A stretch of DNA of 64,000 nucleotides from Ramlibacter sp. WS9 (lineage in GTDB: Bacteria > Pseudomonadota > Gammaproteobacteria > Burkholderiales > Burkholderiaceae_C). The stretch spans positions 62,001 through 126,000 of the forward strand of contig NZ_RKMB01000011.1 in NCBI RefSeq assembly GCF_003797765.1, given 5' to 3'. Below the pieces are notes generated by a model. That model searched no databases. It was not told the origin of the DNA and worked only from the letters and a program-made list of their open reading frames with translations. The translations under genes were made by a program, and so were the position numbers. This document shows positions 53,262 through 62,155 of the stretch, piece by piece. The stretch's first letter is position 1; each line of letters opens with the position of its first letter.

Positions 53262-54809
53262 ATGACTGAACTTCTCCTCAATCATCTCGGCGGCCGGGCT
53301 CAAGCCGGCACGGGCCAGGGAACGATCCTTGTCGACCCGGTGCTTGGCACCGAACTCGTCCGTGTGGACGCAACCGGCTTGGACCTCGCCGCGGGATTTG
53401 CATTCGCCCGCGACCACGCAGGGCCGGCACTGCGCGCCCTGACCTACGCCCAACGCGGGGAGATGCTGGCAGCGGCAGGCAAGGTGCTACAGGCGCGGCG
53501 CGACGAGTACTACGCCATCTCGACGGCCAACAGCGGCACGGTGCGCAACGACACGGCGGTCGATGTTGACGGCGCGATCTTCACGCTCGGCGCGTACGCG
53601 CGGAGCGCGGCGACCCTAGGCGCGCGAACGCACCTCGTCGATGGCGATGCCGTGAGCCTGTCGAAGGACGCCAGCTTCCAGTCGCAGCACGTGCAGGTGC
53701 CCACTCGCGGCGTCGCGCTCTTCATCAACGCGTTCAACTTCCCCGCGTGGGGTCTCTGGGAGAAGGCCGCACCGGCTCTGCTCTCGGGCGTGCCCGTCAT
53801 CGTAAAGCCCGCCACAGCGACCGCCTGGTTGACCCAGCGCATGGTGCAGGACGTGCTCGAGGCCGGCGTGTTTCCGCCTGGCGCCCTGTCCGTCATCTGC
53901 GGTTCTTCGGCGGGGTTGATGGACCAGTTGAAGCCCTTCGATGTCGTCTCGTTCACGGGGTCCGCGGACACGGCGGCGGTGATACGGTCGCATCCCGCCA
54001 TCGTCCGCGCATCGGTGCGAGTGAACATCGAGGCCGACAGCATCAACAGCGCCGTGCTGCTTCCCGGCGAGGCGTCCGGCAGCGCCTCCTTCGACTTGTT
54101 CGTCAAGGAAGTGGCGCGCGAGATGACCGTGAAGTCGGGGCAGAAGTGCACGGCGATCCGGCGCATGTTCGTGCCGGAATCGCTTTTCGACGCCGCGGCG
54201 GAAGCCATCGCCGCGCGCCTGCAAAAAAACACGGTGGGCAATCCGCGGAACGACTCCGTGCGCATGGGATCGCTGGTCAGCCGAGCCCAGTTCGATGCCG
54301 TCCGCGCCGGGCTGTCCGGGCTGAAGGCGCACGCGCGCACGCTTTACGACGGCGACACCCAAGCGCTGGTCGATGCGGACAGGGCCGTTGCCTGCTGCAT
54401 GGGGCCGACTCTGCTGGGCGCCACCGACCCGGACGCCAATGCCCTGGTCCACGACACCGAAGTGTTCGGGCCGGTTGCCACCCTCATGCCGTATCGCGAC
54501 CTGCCTCACGCGCTGCAACTCGTGCAGCGCGGCCAGGGTTCGCTGGTCGCATCGCTGTACGGCAGCGACAACGCGGCGCTCGGCAGCTGCGCACTCGACC
54601 TGGCTGCAAGCCACGGCCGGGTGCATGCGGTTTCGCCAGAGGTCGCGGCTTCGCACACCGGCCACGGCAACGTCATGCCGCAGTCGTTGCACGGCGGACC
54701 CGGTAGAGCGGGTGGCGGCGAGGAACTTGGCGGCCTGCGCGCCTTGAACTTCTATCACCGGCGCGCGGCTGTCCAGGGTGCGCAGGCCGTCCTGTCGCAA
54801 ATTCACTGA
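53262..54809 (+). CDS. boxD: 3,4-dehydroadipyl-CoA semialdehyde dehydrogenase BoxD
   Basis: The 515-residue aldehyde dehydrogenase has INAFNFPAWGLWEKAAP, VSFTGSADTAAV, NIEADSINSAVLLPGEA, and the catalytic Cys in SGQKCTAIRRMFVPE near residue 295. This is the BoxD/PaaZ-like branch, which uses NADP to oxidise the semialdehyde made by BoxC to 3,4-dehydroadipyl-CoA. It lies between the DUF4863 gene and the ligase (8 bases before the latter). Confidence 0.93.
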   Translation: MTELLLNHLGGRAQAGTGQGTILVDPVLGTELVRVDATGLDLAAGFAFARDHAGPALRALTYAQRGEMLAAAGKVLQARRDEYYAISTANSGTVRNDTAVDVDGAIFTLGAYARSAATLGARTHLVDGDAVSLSKDASFQSQHVQVPTRGVALFINAFNFPAWGLWEKAAPALLSGVPVIVKPATATAWLTQRMVQDVLEAGVFPPGALSVICGSSAGLMDQLKPFDVVSFTGSADTAAVIRSHPAIVRASVRVNIEADSINSAVLLPGEASGSASFDLFVKEVAREMTVKSGQKCTAIRRMFVPESLFDAAAEAIAARLQKNTVGNPRNDSVRMGSLVSRAQFDAVRAGLSGLKAHARTLYDGDTQALVDADRAVACCMGPTLLGATDPDANALVHDTEVFGPVATLMPYRDLPHALQLVQRGQGSLVASLYGSDNAALGSCALDLAASHGRVHAVSPEVAASHTGHGNVMPQSLHGGPGRAGGGEELGGLRALNFYHRRAAVQGAQAVLSQIH

Positions 54810-54817
54810 GGAGCGTC

Positions 54818-56410
54818 ATGGCTCATTCCGTCCAGGCGCCGCCGGAGCGCTTCAACTTTGCGCACCACCTGCTGGCAGCAACTTCCGGCATCAGCGACAA
54901 GCCGGCATTCATCGATGACCACGCCACACTGAGCTACGTCGAGCTCCGCGCACGCGTTCGTCGCTTCGCCTCGGGCCTGCGCGAACTCGAAGTGCGCCGG
55001 GAAGAACGGGTGTTGTTGCTCATGCAGGACAGCGTCGATTGGCCGGTGGCGTTCCTGGGCGCCATGTACGCCGGCGCCGTGCCCGTGGCGGTCAACACCT
55101 TGCTCACGGCGGGCGACTACGCGTACATGCTGGCCAATTCGCGCGCGCAGGCCGTGGTCGTTTCCGGCGCGCTGCTGCCTGTGCTCAACTCGGCGCTGGC
55201 CGGCGGCCCGCATGAAGTGAAACGCGTGATCGTGGCGCGGCCCGAAGCACCGCTCATGCCCGGGGAGGTGGATCTGCAGTCGTTCCTGCGCGAGTCCGCG
55301 GCCATGGATGCGCCGGCGGACACAAGCGCGGATGACCCGGCGTTCTGGCTCTACTCATCGGGTTCCACGGGCCGGCCCAAGGGTACGGTGCATTCGCATG
55401 CGAACCCCTACTGGACTTGCGAGCTCTATGGCAAGGGCGTGCTTGCGCTCCGGAGCGACGACGTGTGCTTCTCTGCCGCCAAGCTCTTCTTCGCCTATGG
55501 GCTCGGCAACGCGCTGACCTTTCCGCTTTCGGTGGGTGCCACCACCATCCTGATGGCGGAGCGCCCGACACCTGAAGCCACATTCCGCCGTCTCACGGGG
55601 GGTGTGGGCGCGCAAAAGCCCACGGTGTTCTACGGCGCGCCCACAGGTTTCGCGGGCATGCTCGCCTCGCCGCAACTGCCGGCACGCAGCCAGGTGGGGC
55701 TTCGCCTGGTCTCCTCGGCCGGCGAGGCATTGCCCGCGGAACTCGGCGAACGCTTCAACGCTCACTTCGGCGTCGACATCGTCGATGGCATCGGCTCGAC
55801 CGAGATGCTCCACATCTACCTGTCGAACCGTCCGGGCGAGGTTCGCTACGGAACGACGGGCTGGCCTGTGCCCGGGTACGAGATCGAACTGCGCGGGGAG
55901 GATGGCAAGCCCGTGCCCGATGGCGAGCCCGGCGACCTCTACATCCAGGGCCCCAGCGCCGCCATGATGTATTGGGGCAATCGACAGAAAACGCGAGAAA
56001 CCTTCCAGGGCACCTGGACCAAGAGCGGCGACAAGTACATCCGCAATGCGGACGGCACCTGCACCTACGCCGGCCGCAGCGACGACATGCTCAAGGTCAG
56101 CGGCATCTACGTGAGCCCGTTCGAGGTCGAAGCCACGCTGGTCCAGCACCCGGCGGTGCTGGAGGCAGCCGTCATCGGCATGGAAGACGCGGAAGGACTC
56201 ACCAAGACCAAGGCGTTCGTGGTGCTGAAACAGGACGCGCAGGTCAGCGAGCAGGATCTCAAAGCGTTCGTGAAGAGCCGGCTGGCGCCGTACAAATACC
56301 CGCGCTCCATCGAGTTCGTGGCGGATTTGCCCAAGACAGCCACGGGAAAGATTCAACGATTCCGCCTGCGCGAGCGTGAGCGCGCCGCCAATCCCCTGCA
56401 TCCGGCATGA
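54818..56410 (+). CDS. bclA: Benzoate-CoA ligase
   Basis: The 530-residue adenylate-forming enzyme has the AMP motif YSSGSTGRPKGT near residue 178, FFAYGLGNALTFPLSVGAT and a late YAGRSDDMLKVSG with the catalytic Lys in LPKTATGKIQRF. These segments are characteristic of benzoate-CoA ligases (BclA/BadA). It activates benzoate to benzoyl-CoA, the substrate of BoxAB and the effector of BoxR. GGAGCG lies seven bases before the ATG. Confidence 0.94.
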   Translation: MAHSVQAPPERFNFAHHLLAATSGISDKPAFIDDHATLSYVELRARVRRFASGLRELEVRREERVLLLMQDSVDWPVAFLGAMYAGAVPVAVNTLLTAGDYAYMLANSRAQAVVVSGALLPVLNSALAGGPHEVKRVIVARPEAPLMPGEVDLQSFLRESAAMDAPADTSADDPAFWLYSSGSTGRPKGTVHSHANPYWTCELYGKGVLALRSDDVCFSAAKLFFAYGLGNALTFPLSVGATTILMAERPTPEATFRRLTGGVGAQKPTVFYGAPTGFAGMLASPQLPARSQVGLRLVSSAGEALPAELGERFNAHFGVDIVDGIGSTEMLHIYLSNRPGEVRYGTTGWPVPGYEIELRGEDGKPVPDGEPGDLYIQGPSAAMMYWGNRQKTRETFQGTWTKSGDKYIRNADGTCTYAGRSDDMLKVSGIYVSPFEVEATLVQHPAVLEAAVIGMEDAEGLTKTKAFVVLKQDAQVSEQDLKAFVKSRLAPYKYPRSIEFVADLPKTATGKIQRFRLRERERAANPLHPA

Positions 56411-56444
56411 CGCCAGCATCACAACCAAATATCAAGGAGACCCC

Positions 56445-57605
56445 ATGAAGTTCACTCACATCACCCTCGCCTGCGCACTGGCGCTCAGCGGCACGCTCGC
56501 CGGTGCACAGACAACCGGCAAGCTCAAGGTTGGCCTGATGCTGCCCGCCACCGGTACGTTTGCATCGCTTGGCACGGCCATCGAGAACGGTTTCCGGCTG
56601 CACATCGCGGAGCAAGGCGGCAAACTCGCCGGTCGCGAGATCGAGTTCTTCAAGGTGGATGACGAGAGTGATCCTTCGAAGGCGGTCGACAACGCCACCA
56701 AGCTCGTGAGCCGCGACAAAGTCGATGTGCTCGTGGGCACCGTTCACAGCGGCGTGGCCATGGCCATGGCCAAGGTCGCGAAAGATACGGGAACGATGCT
56801 GATCGTGCCCAACGCAGGCGCGGATGCCGTGACCGGTGCAATGTGCGCCCCGCACATTTTCCGCTCGAGCTTCAGCAACTGGCAACCGGGTTACGCCATG
56901 GGCGAGGTCATGGCCAAGCGCGGGCACAAGAACGTGGTCACGATCACCTGGAAGTACGCGGCCGGTGACGAGAGCGTTCGCGGTTTCAAGGAAGCCTTCG
57001 AGAAGAGTGGCGGCAAGGTCGTGAAGGAACTGGCGCTTCCTTTCCCCAACGTTGAGTTTCAGGCTCTGCTCACCGAAATCGCCGCGGCAAAGCCTGATGC
57101 GGTCTACACCTTTTTCGCCGGAGGCGGTGCCGTGAAGTTCGTCAAGGACTACGCAGGTGCGGGCCTCAAAATCAAAATCCCTCTCTACGGCGCGGGCTTC
57201 CTGACGGATGGAACACTGGAGGCCCAGGGCGCGGACGCGGACGGCCTGTTCACCACGCTGCACTATGCCGACAGCCTCAACACGCCGCGAGACCAGGCGT
57301 TCCGGCTGGCCTATGCCAAGGCGTACAAGTTGCAGCCGGACGTGTACGCAGTACAAGGTTACGACGCGGCCCAGATGCTGAGCGTCGGGCTTGCCGCGGT
57401 CAAGGGTGACATCAGCAAGAAGACGGAGTTCGCGGCGGCCCTGCGGAAGGCGAAGATCGACAGCCCACGTGGCCCGTTCACGATCTCCGCCAGCCACAAC
57501 CCGGTGCAGGACATCTACCTGCGACAGGTCGGCGCCAAGGAGAACAAGTCCACCGGCATCGCCTCGAAGGCGCTGGCGGATCCAGGCCGCGGCTGCCGCA
57601 TGTAG
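56445..57605 (+). CDS. Branched-chain-type ABC substrate-binding protein (benzoate uptake)
   Basis: ATG 56445 follows AAGGAGACCCC. The 386-residue exported protein has a signal peptide ending GTLAGAQ, then KLKVGLMLPATGTFASLG and VDVLVGTVHSGVAMAMAKVA, the Leu/Ile/Val-binding-protein fold of the HmgA/LivK family. Located directly after benzoate-CoA ligase and before the permease genes, it most likely captures benzoate or a related aromatic acid. Confidence 0.88.
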   Translation: MKFTHITLACALALSGTLAGAQTTGKLKVGLMLPATGTFASLGTAIENGFRLHIAEQGGKLAGREIEFFKVDDESDPSKAVDNATKLVSRDKVDVLVGTVHSGVAMAMAKVAKDTGTMLIVPNAGADAVTGAMCAPHIFRSSFSNWQPGYAMGEVMAKRGHKNVVTITWKYAAGDESVRGFKEAFEKSGGKVVKELALPFPNVEFQALLTEIAAAKPDAVYTFFAGGGAVKFVKDYAGAGLKIKIPLYGAGFLTDGTLEAQGADADGLFTTLHYADSLNTPRDQAFRLAYAKAYKLQPDVYAVQGYDAAQMLSVGLAAVKGDISKKTEFAAALRKAKIDSPRGPFTISASHNPVQDIYLRQVGAKENKSTGIASKALADPGRGCRM

Positions 57606-57637
57606 GCCACCCTCCCCTCGTCATCAAGAGTTGTACC

Positions 57638-58519
57638 TTGGATCTCGCCACCTTTCTCATTCAGTGCCTGAACTCGGTTCAGTACGGGCTTCTGCTGTTC
57701 CTCGTTGCCAGTGGCCTGACGCTGATCTTCGGGATCATGGGCGTCATCAACCTGGCGCACGGCAGCTTCTACATGGTGGGCGCCTACATGGCGTTTGCCC
57801 TGGCGCCGATCGTCGCTTCGACGTTCGGCGGAGGCTTCTTCGCGACGCTGCTCGTGGGTACCGTGCTGGCCGCCCTGCTCGGGTACGTGCTGGAGTGGGC
57901 TTTCTACAGCTACCTCTACGAGCGCGAGCACCTGCAACAGGTGCTCATGACGTACGGGCTCATCCTGGTGTTTGAGGAGTTCCGCAGCATGCTCGTGGGC
58001 GACGACGTGCACGGTGTAAGCCCGCCCGCCATGCTCGCTGGACTGCTGCCATTGGGCGACATGATGTCGTACCCGGTGTACCGGCTCTTCATTTCGGGCG
58101 TGTGCATCGCATTGGCGCTCGGCATGTACCTGGTGTTCACCCGTACGCGCCTGGGAATGATGATTCGCGCCGGCAGCACCAACCGCGAGATGGTCCAGAG
58201 CCTGGGCGTGGACATCCAGTTCCTCTACCGCATCGTGTTCGCGGCGGGCGTGGCCATCGCGGCATTGGCCGGCATGGTCGCCGCACCCGTGAGCAGCGTC
58301 TACCCGGGCATGGGGGGTCAGGTGCTGATCATCTGCTTCGTGGTCGTCGTCATTGGCGGAATCGGTTCGATCCGCGGGGCGCTCTTCGCGGCGCTGCTGA
58401 TCGGCACGGTCGACACGTTTGGCAAGGTCGTGCTGCCCGCTGCGGCGGGTGTCCTGGTCTATGTGCTGATGGCACTGATCCTTATCTGGAAGCCGCAAGG
58501 GCTCTTCAAAGCCGGCTAG
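57638..58519 (+). CDS. ABC permease, LivH-like
   Basis: The 293-residue membrane protein has about eight helices and the LivH signature LVASGLTLIFGIMGVINLAHG, with GVAIAALAGMVAAPVSS later. It starts with TTG 57638 (LDLATFLIQCLNSVQYG) preceded by AAGAG. It forms half of the inner-membrane channel with the LivM-like protein encoded nine bases downstream. Confidence 0.88.
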   Translation: MDLATFLIQCLNSVQYGLLLFLVASGLTLIFGIMGVINLAHGSFYMVGAYMAFALAPIVASTFGGGFFATLLVGTVLAALLGYVLEWAFYSYLYEREHLQQVLMTYGLILVFEEFRSMLVGDDVHGVSPPAMLAGLLPLGDMMSYPVYRLFISGVCIALALGMYLVFTRTRLGMMIRAGSTNREMVQSLGVDIQFLYRIVFAAGVAIAALAGMVAAPVSSVYPGMGGQVLIICFVVVVIGGIGSIRGALFAALLIGTVDTFGKVVLPAAAGVLVYVLMALILIWKPQGLFKAG

Positions 58520-58528
58520 GCGCACACC

Positions 58529-59542
58529 ATGAACTTCACAATGAACTCCCGGATCGCGTTCGTGCTGGCGGCTTTCGCCGCTCTGGCAGCGTATCCGCTC
58601 GTCGCCGGTGCTTACGGCACGGGCCTGGTGACCAAGATCATGATCTATGCCATTCTCGCCCTCAGCCTCGAGCTGCTGGTGGGAGGCGTGGGCCTGGTGT
58701 GCTTCGGCCACGCTGCCTTCTTCGGCATCGGCGCCTACGCCGCGGTGATGCTGTCTCCCGCCGATGGTCCGGGCAATATGCTGTGGCTGATGCTTGCCGC
58801 AATGGCCGCGGCAGGAGCGTACGCACTGGCGGTGGGTGCGCTCAGTCTGCGCACGCAAGGCGTGTACTTCATCATGGTCACGCTCGCCTTCGCCCAGATG
58901 GCCTACTACGTGGTGCACGACACGCCGCTCGGCGGCGGCACCGACGGGATCTACCTGAACGCGAAGCCCGTGTTCGGGCCGTTCGACCTGGACCAACCGC
59001 TCGCCCTGTACTTCGTCACGCTGGCGGTGCTCGCCGTCGTGTTTGCCTTTTTGGCCGTGGTGTCGCGCTCGCGTTTCGGCCGCGCGCTGGCGGGCATCCG
59101 CGTCAACGAACAGCGCATGCGCGCAACCGGTTTCTCCACCTATCCGTACAAGCTCGCGGCCTTCACGGTGTCAGGCGCCATCGCGGGCCTCGCGGGCTCG
59201 CTCTTCGCGGTCAAGGATGGCTTGGTCAACCCCGAGCTCATGAGCTGGCACATGTCGGGCGCCGTACTCGTGATGATCATCCTGGGCGGGATCGGTCACC
59301 TGCGGGGGGCGCTGCTCGGCGCGTTCGGCTACGCGCTGCTCCAGGAGTTGTTCCGCAGCGACGCGGTGTTCGGTGCATTCGCCAAGCATTGGCTGCTGGG
59401 CCTGGGTGTGGCCATTATCCTGAGCGTGGCGTTGTTGCCCCGCGGACTGGTGGGTGTTCCCGCACTCGCGCGGTTGCGGCTACGAAGCCGCGGGGAACGA
59501 GTGACAGACAAGCCCGCTGTGGTCCGGGAGGCCAACGCATGA
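58529..59542 (+). CDS. ABC permease, LivM-like
   Basis: The 337-residue membrane protein has the LivM core LSLELLVGGVGLVCFGHAAFFGIGAYAA, split here by several helices, and the EAA-like GRALAGIRVNEQRMRATGFSTYPYK loop region near residues 190-215 that contacts the ATPases. The stop overlaps the start of the first ATPase gene (ATGA), so translation is coupled. Confidence 0.88.
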   Translation: MNFTMNSRIAFVLAAFAALAAYPLVAGAYGTGLVTKIMIYAILALSLELLVGGVGLVCFGHAAFFGIGAYAAVMLSPADGPGNMLWLMLAAMAAAGAYALAVGALSLRTQGVYFIMVTLAFAQMAYYVVHDTPLGGGTDGIYLNAKPVFGPFDLDQPLALYFVTLAVLAVVFAFLAVVSRSRFGRALAGIRVNEQRMRATGFSTYPYKLAAFTVSGAIAGLAGSLFAVKDGLVNPELMSWHMSGAVLVMIILGGIGHLRGALLGAFGYALLQELFRSDAVFGAFAKHWLLGLGVAIILSVALLPRGLVGVPALARLRLRSRGERVTDKPAVVREANA

Positions 59543-60288
59543 GCGCCGAAATTTTGCTGCGCGGACGGGGCATCACCCGCCGCTGGGGCGGCTTGATCGC
59601 CGTCAACCAGGTCTCGCTGGAATTGGAGCGGGGCAAGGTCCATGCCGTGATCGGCACCAATGGCGCGGGAAAGTCCACGCTGATCAACATCCTGTCGGGG
59701 GAGATTCCGCCCTCCGAAGGCGAAGTTGAATTGCTCGGCCAGGACATCTCGCGCTGGACGCAACCGAGGCGCGCACGGGCGGGGCTCGGTCGCAGCTATC
59801 AGCGCAACACGATCTACCCGAGCTTCACCGTCCTCGAAAACTGCCGGCTCGCGGCGCAGGCTCGCGCCCCGCGTCCTTGGCGATTGTGGGAGTCGGCGGT
59901 CAAGTGCGAAGTCAGTGCGCCGGCGGCTCGCGACGCGGCTGCCCGCGCGGGCTTGACGGACCTGCTGGAGCGGCCTGCAGGCTCGCTCAGTCACGGCCAG
60001 AAGCGGCAACTCGAGATTGCAATGTGCCTGGCCACTTCCCCCCAGGTGCTCCTGTTGGATGAACCCCTGGCGGGCATGGGCCCGGAAGAAACGGAGCGCA
60101 TGCTGGCCCTGCTCGTCACGCTGAAACGCGACCACGCCATCCTGCTTGTAGAGCACGACATGGACGCCGTGTTTCGCATTGCCGACACGATCACCGTGAT
60201 GGTCAACGGCTCCGTGATCGCCTCCGACACGCCTGGCGCGGTGCGGGCCAACCTGCAGGTCCAGGCCGCCTACCTGGGAGGGCATTGA
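59539..60288 (+). CDS. ABC ATPase, LivG-like
   Basis: The 249-residue protein has Walker A GTNGAGKSTLI, signature LSHGQKRQLEIA (LSHGQ instead of LSGGQ), Walker B VLLLDEPLAGMG and LVEHDMDAVF. Its start ATG 59539 overlaps the permease stop. It powers import together with the LivF-like subunit. Confidence 0.9.
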   Translation: MSAEILLRGRGITRRWGGLIAVNQVSLELERGKVHAVIGTNGAGKSTLINILSGEIPPSEGEVELLGQDISRWTQPRRARAGLGRSYQRNTIYPSFTVLENCRLAAQARAPRPWRLWESAVKCEVSAPAARDAAARAGLTDLLERPAGSLSHGQKRQLEIAMCLATSPQVLLLDEPLAGMGPEETERMLALLVTLKRDHAILLVEHDMDAVFRIADTITVMVNGSVIASDTPGAVRANLQVQAAYLGGH

Positions 60289-60290
60289 TC

Positions 60291-61004
60291 ATGCCGCAAG
60301 AACTCATCCTCGAAGCACGCGACATCCACGCCTGGTACGGCAGCAGTCATGTGCTGCAGGGCGTGAACCTGCAGATTGCACGGGGCGGGACGTTGGGTCT
60401 GCTTGGCCGCAACGGCATGGGCAAGAGCACGCTGATCCGCACGCTGCTGGGCCATGTGAAGGAACGCGAAGGGCAGATCCGCTTCGCTGGCCGCGACGCA
60501 AGCAAGTCGCGGCCCCATGAGGTTGCGCGGCTGGGCGTGGCGTATGTGCCTGAGGGGCGAGGCGTGTTCCCAAACCTCAGCGTCAAGGAAAACCTGGTGA
60601 TGGCCGCGCGCAATGCGCCTGCTATTGCGCGCAGCTGGAGCTTCGGCCGCGTCATGGAAACGTTCCCGCGATTGGGCGAACGACTGGGGAATCTCGGCGG
60701 CCAATTGTCCGGCGGCGAGCAGCAGATGCTGTCCATCGGCCGGGCCTTGATGACACAGCCCGACCTCATCATCCTGGACGAAGCCACGGAAGGGCTCGCG
60801 CCGCTGATCGTCGCGGACATCTGGCGCGTGATCGAGGAAATCCGGCGGGACGGCATCGCCACGCTGATTGTCGACAGGGACTATCGCAAGGTGCTTGCCA
60901 ATTGTGATCGTGCCCTTGTGCTGCAGAAGGGACAGGTCGTGCTCGAAGGAAAGGCCGACGCACTGGCGATGCATCCTGAGCTTTCCGGCTTTCTCGGGCT
61001 ATGA
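60291..61004 (+). CDS. ABC ATPase, LivF-like
   Basis: The 237-residue ATPase has LLGRNGMGKSTLIRT, the signature GGQLSGGEQQMLSIGRAL and Walker B LIILDEATEGLAP, the LivF pattern. ATG 60291 with GGGAGGG upstream is preferred to TTG 60285. It is the last gene of the ligase/transport operon and overlaps the convergent second BoxR gene by six bases. Confidence 0.9.
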   Translation: MPQELILEARDIHAWYGSSHVLQGVNLQIARGGTLGLLGRNGMGKSTLIRTLLGHVKEREGQIRFAGRDASKSRPHEVARLGVAYVPEGRGVFPNLSVKENLVMAARNAPAIARSWSFGRVMETFPRLGERLGNLGGQLSGGEQQMLSIGRALMTQPDLIILDEATEGLAPLIVADIWRVIEEIRRDGIATLIVDRDYRKVLANCDRALVLQKGQVVLEGKADALAMHPELSGFLGL

Positions 61005-61919
61005 ACGCGGCGTCTCCGTGCGCTCATGCACCAGCTTGCAAAGCAGTCCGAGCGTCCCATCGAGCGCCTGGGCGCTGGTGTCGAGCGTGATGTCCGCCCG
61101 GCCATAAAACGCGGACCGTGCGTCGAGGATGCGCCTCAGGTCTGCCATCGCCTCGTCGTTGCCTGCCATCGGCCGCGTGTCACCCTGCCCGATCACGCGG
61201 CTCATGTGCGCCTCCGGCGCCGCTTGCAACCAAACGGTAGTGCAATGCGACAGCAGGAGGTTGAAGGCCGCCGGATCGGTCACCAACCCACCTGGCGTCG
61301 CGAGCACGACTTCAGGATAAATCTGAAGGACATCCTCCAATGCTCGGCGCTCGTACTTGCGGTACGCGCCCGGTCCATAAAGATTGTGGATTTCGGGAAT
61401 ACCGATGCCCGCAATGCGCTGGATTTCGGCACTTAGCTCGATGAACGGAACGTCCAGGTATTCCGCCAACATCTGGCCCAGCGTCGACTTGCCCGCGCCG
61501 CGCAACCCGATCAGCGCGATGCGCCGGTTCGCAGAACGCCTGTCACCGCCAGTGCCCAGGGCTTCGCCGACCGCCAACCGTGCCCGGCGCAAGTCTTCTT
61601 CGCCACGACCCTGAAGCAACTCGCGGATCAACGCCCATTCTGGCGATGTTGCCGAAACGTCCCCCAGCAATTGGGCGACGGAGCAATCCAGCGCCCGGGC
61701 GATCTCATGCAGGATCAGCAGCGAAGGATTGCCGCGCCCCGCTTCCAGATTCACGAGGTAGCGCTCGGACACGGCGGCCGTCTGGGCCAAGGCCCGGCGC
61801 GTCAAGCCCCGCTGCGCCCGCAAGGTGCGCAGGCGGTCGCCGAACGCGTCCAGCAGCGGATGCCTTTCCTCGATCGCGTTCGGTGGCGCCGGTTCCGGCG
61901 AAGGCCCGCCGGCACTCAA
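60999..61919 (-). CDS. BoxR-family regulator, copy 2
   Basis: The roughly 306-residue paralogue of BoxR has the same layout: helix-turn-helix with FGDRLRTLRAQRGLTRRALA and SERYLVNLEAGRGN, then a kinase-like domain with GLRGAGKSTLG, YGPGAYRKYERRALED and TRPMAGNDEAM. The start is uncertain: TTG 61919 has no clear ribosome site, and an in-frame CTG lies a few codons upstream after GAGGGG. It is divergent from the secreted esterase gene, and three operator-like palindromes lie between them. It probably senses a CoA thioester and controls the esterase, alone or with BoxR copy 1. Confidence 0.88.
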   Translation of the reverse strand: MSAGGPSPEPAPPNAIEERHPLLDAFGDRLRTLRAQRGLTRRALAQTAAVSERYLVNLEAGRGNPSLLILHEIARALDCSVAQLLGDVSATSPEWALIRELLQGRGEEDLRRARLAVGEALGTGGDRRSANRRIALIGLRGAGKSTLGQMLAEYLDVPFIELSAEIQRIAGIGIPEIHNLYGPGAYRKYERRALEDVLQIYPEVVLATPGGLVTDPAAFNLLLSHCTTVWLQAAPEAHMSRVIGQGDTRPMAGNDEAMADLRRILDARSAFYGRADITLDTSAQALDGTLGLLCKLVHERTETPRS

Positions 61920-61995
61920 CAGGTTTTTGTCCAGGATGAGGTCCCCTCAATGTTCGCTTGGCAATTCTTGCACGACACCAAGATCAAGCATCCAC

Positions 61996-62082
61996 GCACT
62001 AAAGAGCACAAGATCATCCGCACAAACCCTCTATACGCACTATTGTGCATTGATGAAAATCAAATTTCAGGCACTAATGTGC
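61996..62082. promoter_or_regulatory. Three BoxR-type palindromes in the boxR2/esterase intergenic region
   Basis: The sites are GCAC-TAAA-GAGC (61996-62007, one mismatch), GCAC-TATT-GTGC (62037-62048) and GCAC-TAAT-GTGC (62071-62082), spaced 41 and 34 bases start to start. The arms are identical to the operators of boxC and boxR. A candidate minus-strand -10 (TATAGA, 62030-62035) abuts the middle site. Confidence 0.75.
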
Positions 62083-62155
62083 GTATTAGGCTTGGTGATT
62101 GCATGAACCGTCCTTCCTGTCGGACGCCCCAGACAGCGGCTTTGGAGAACATCGA

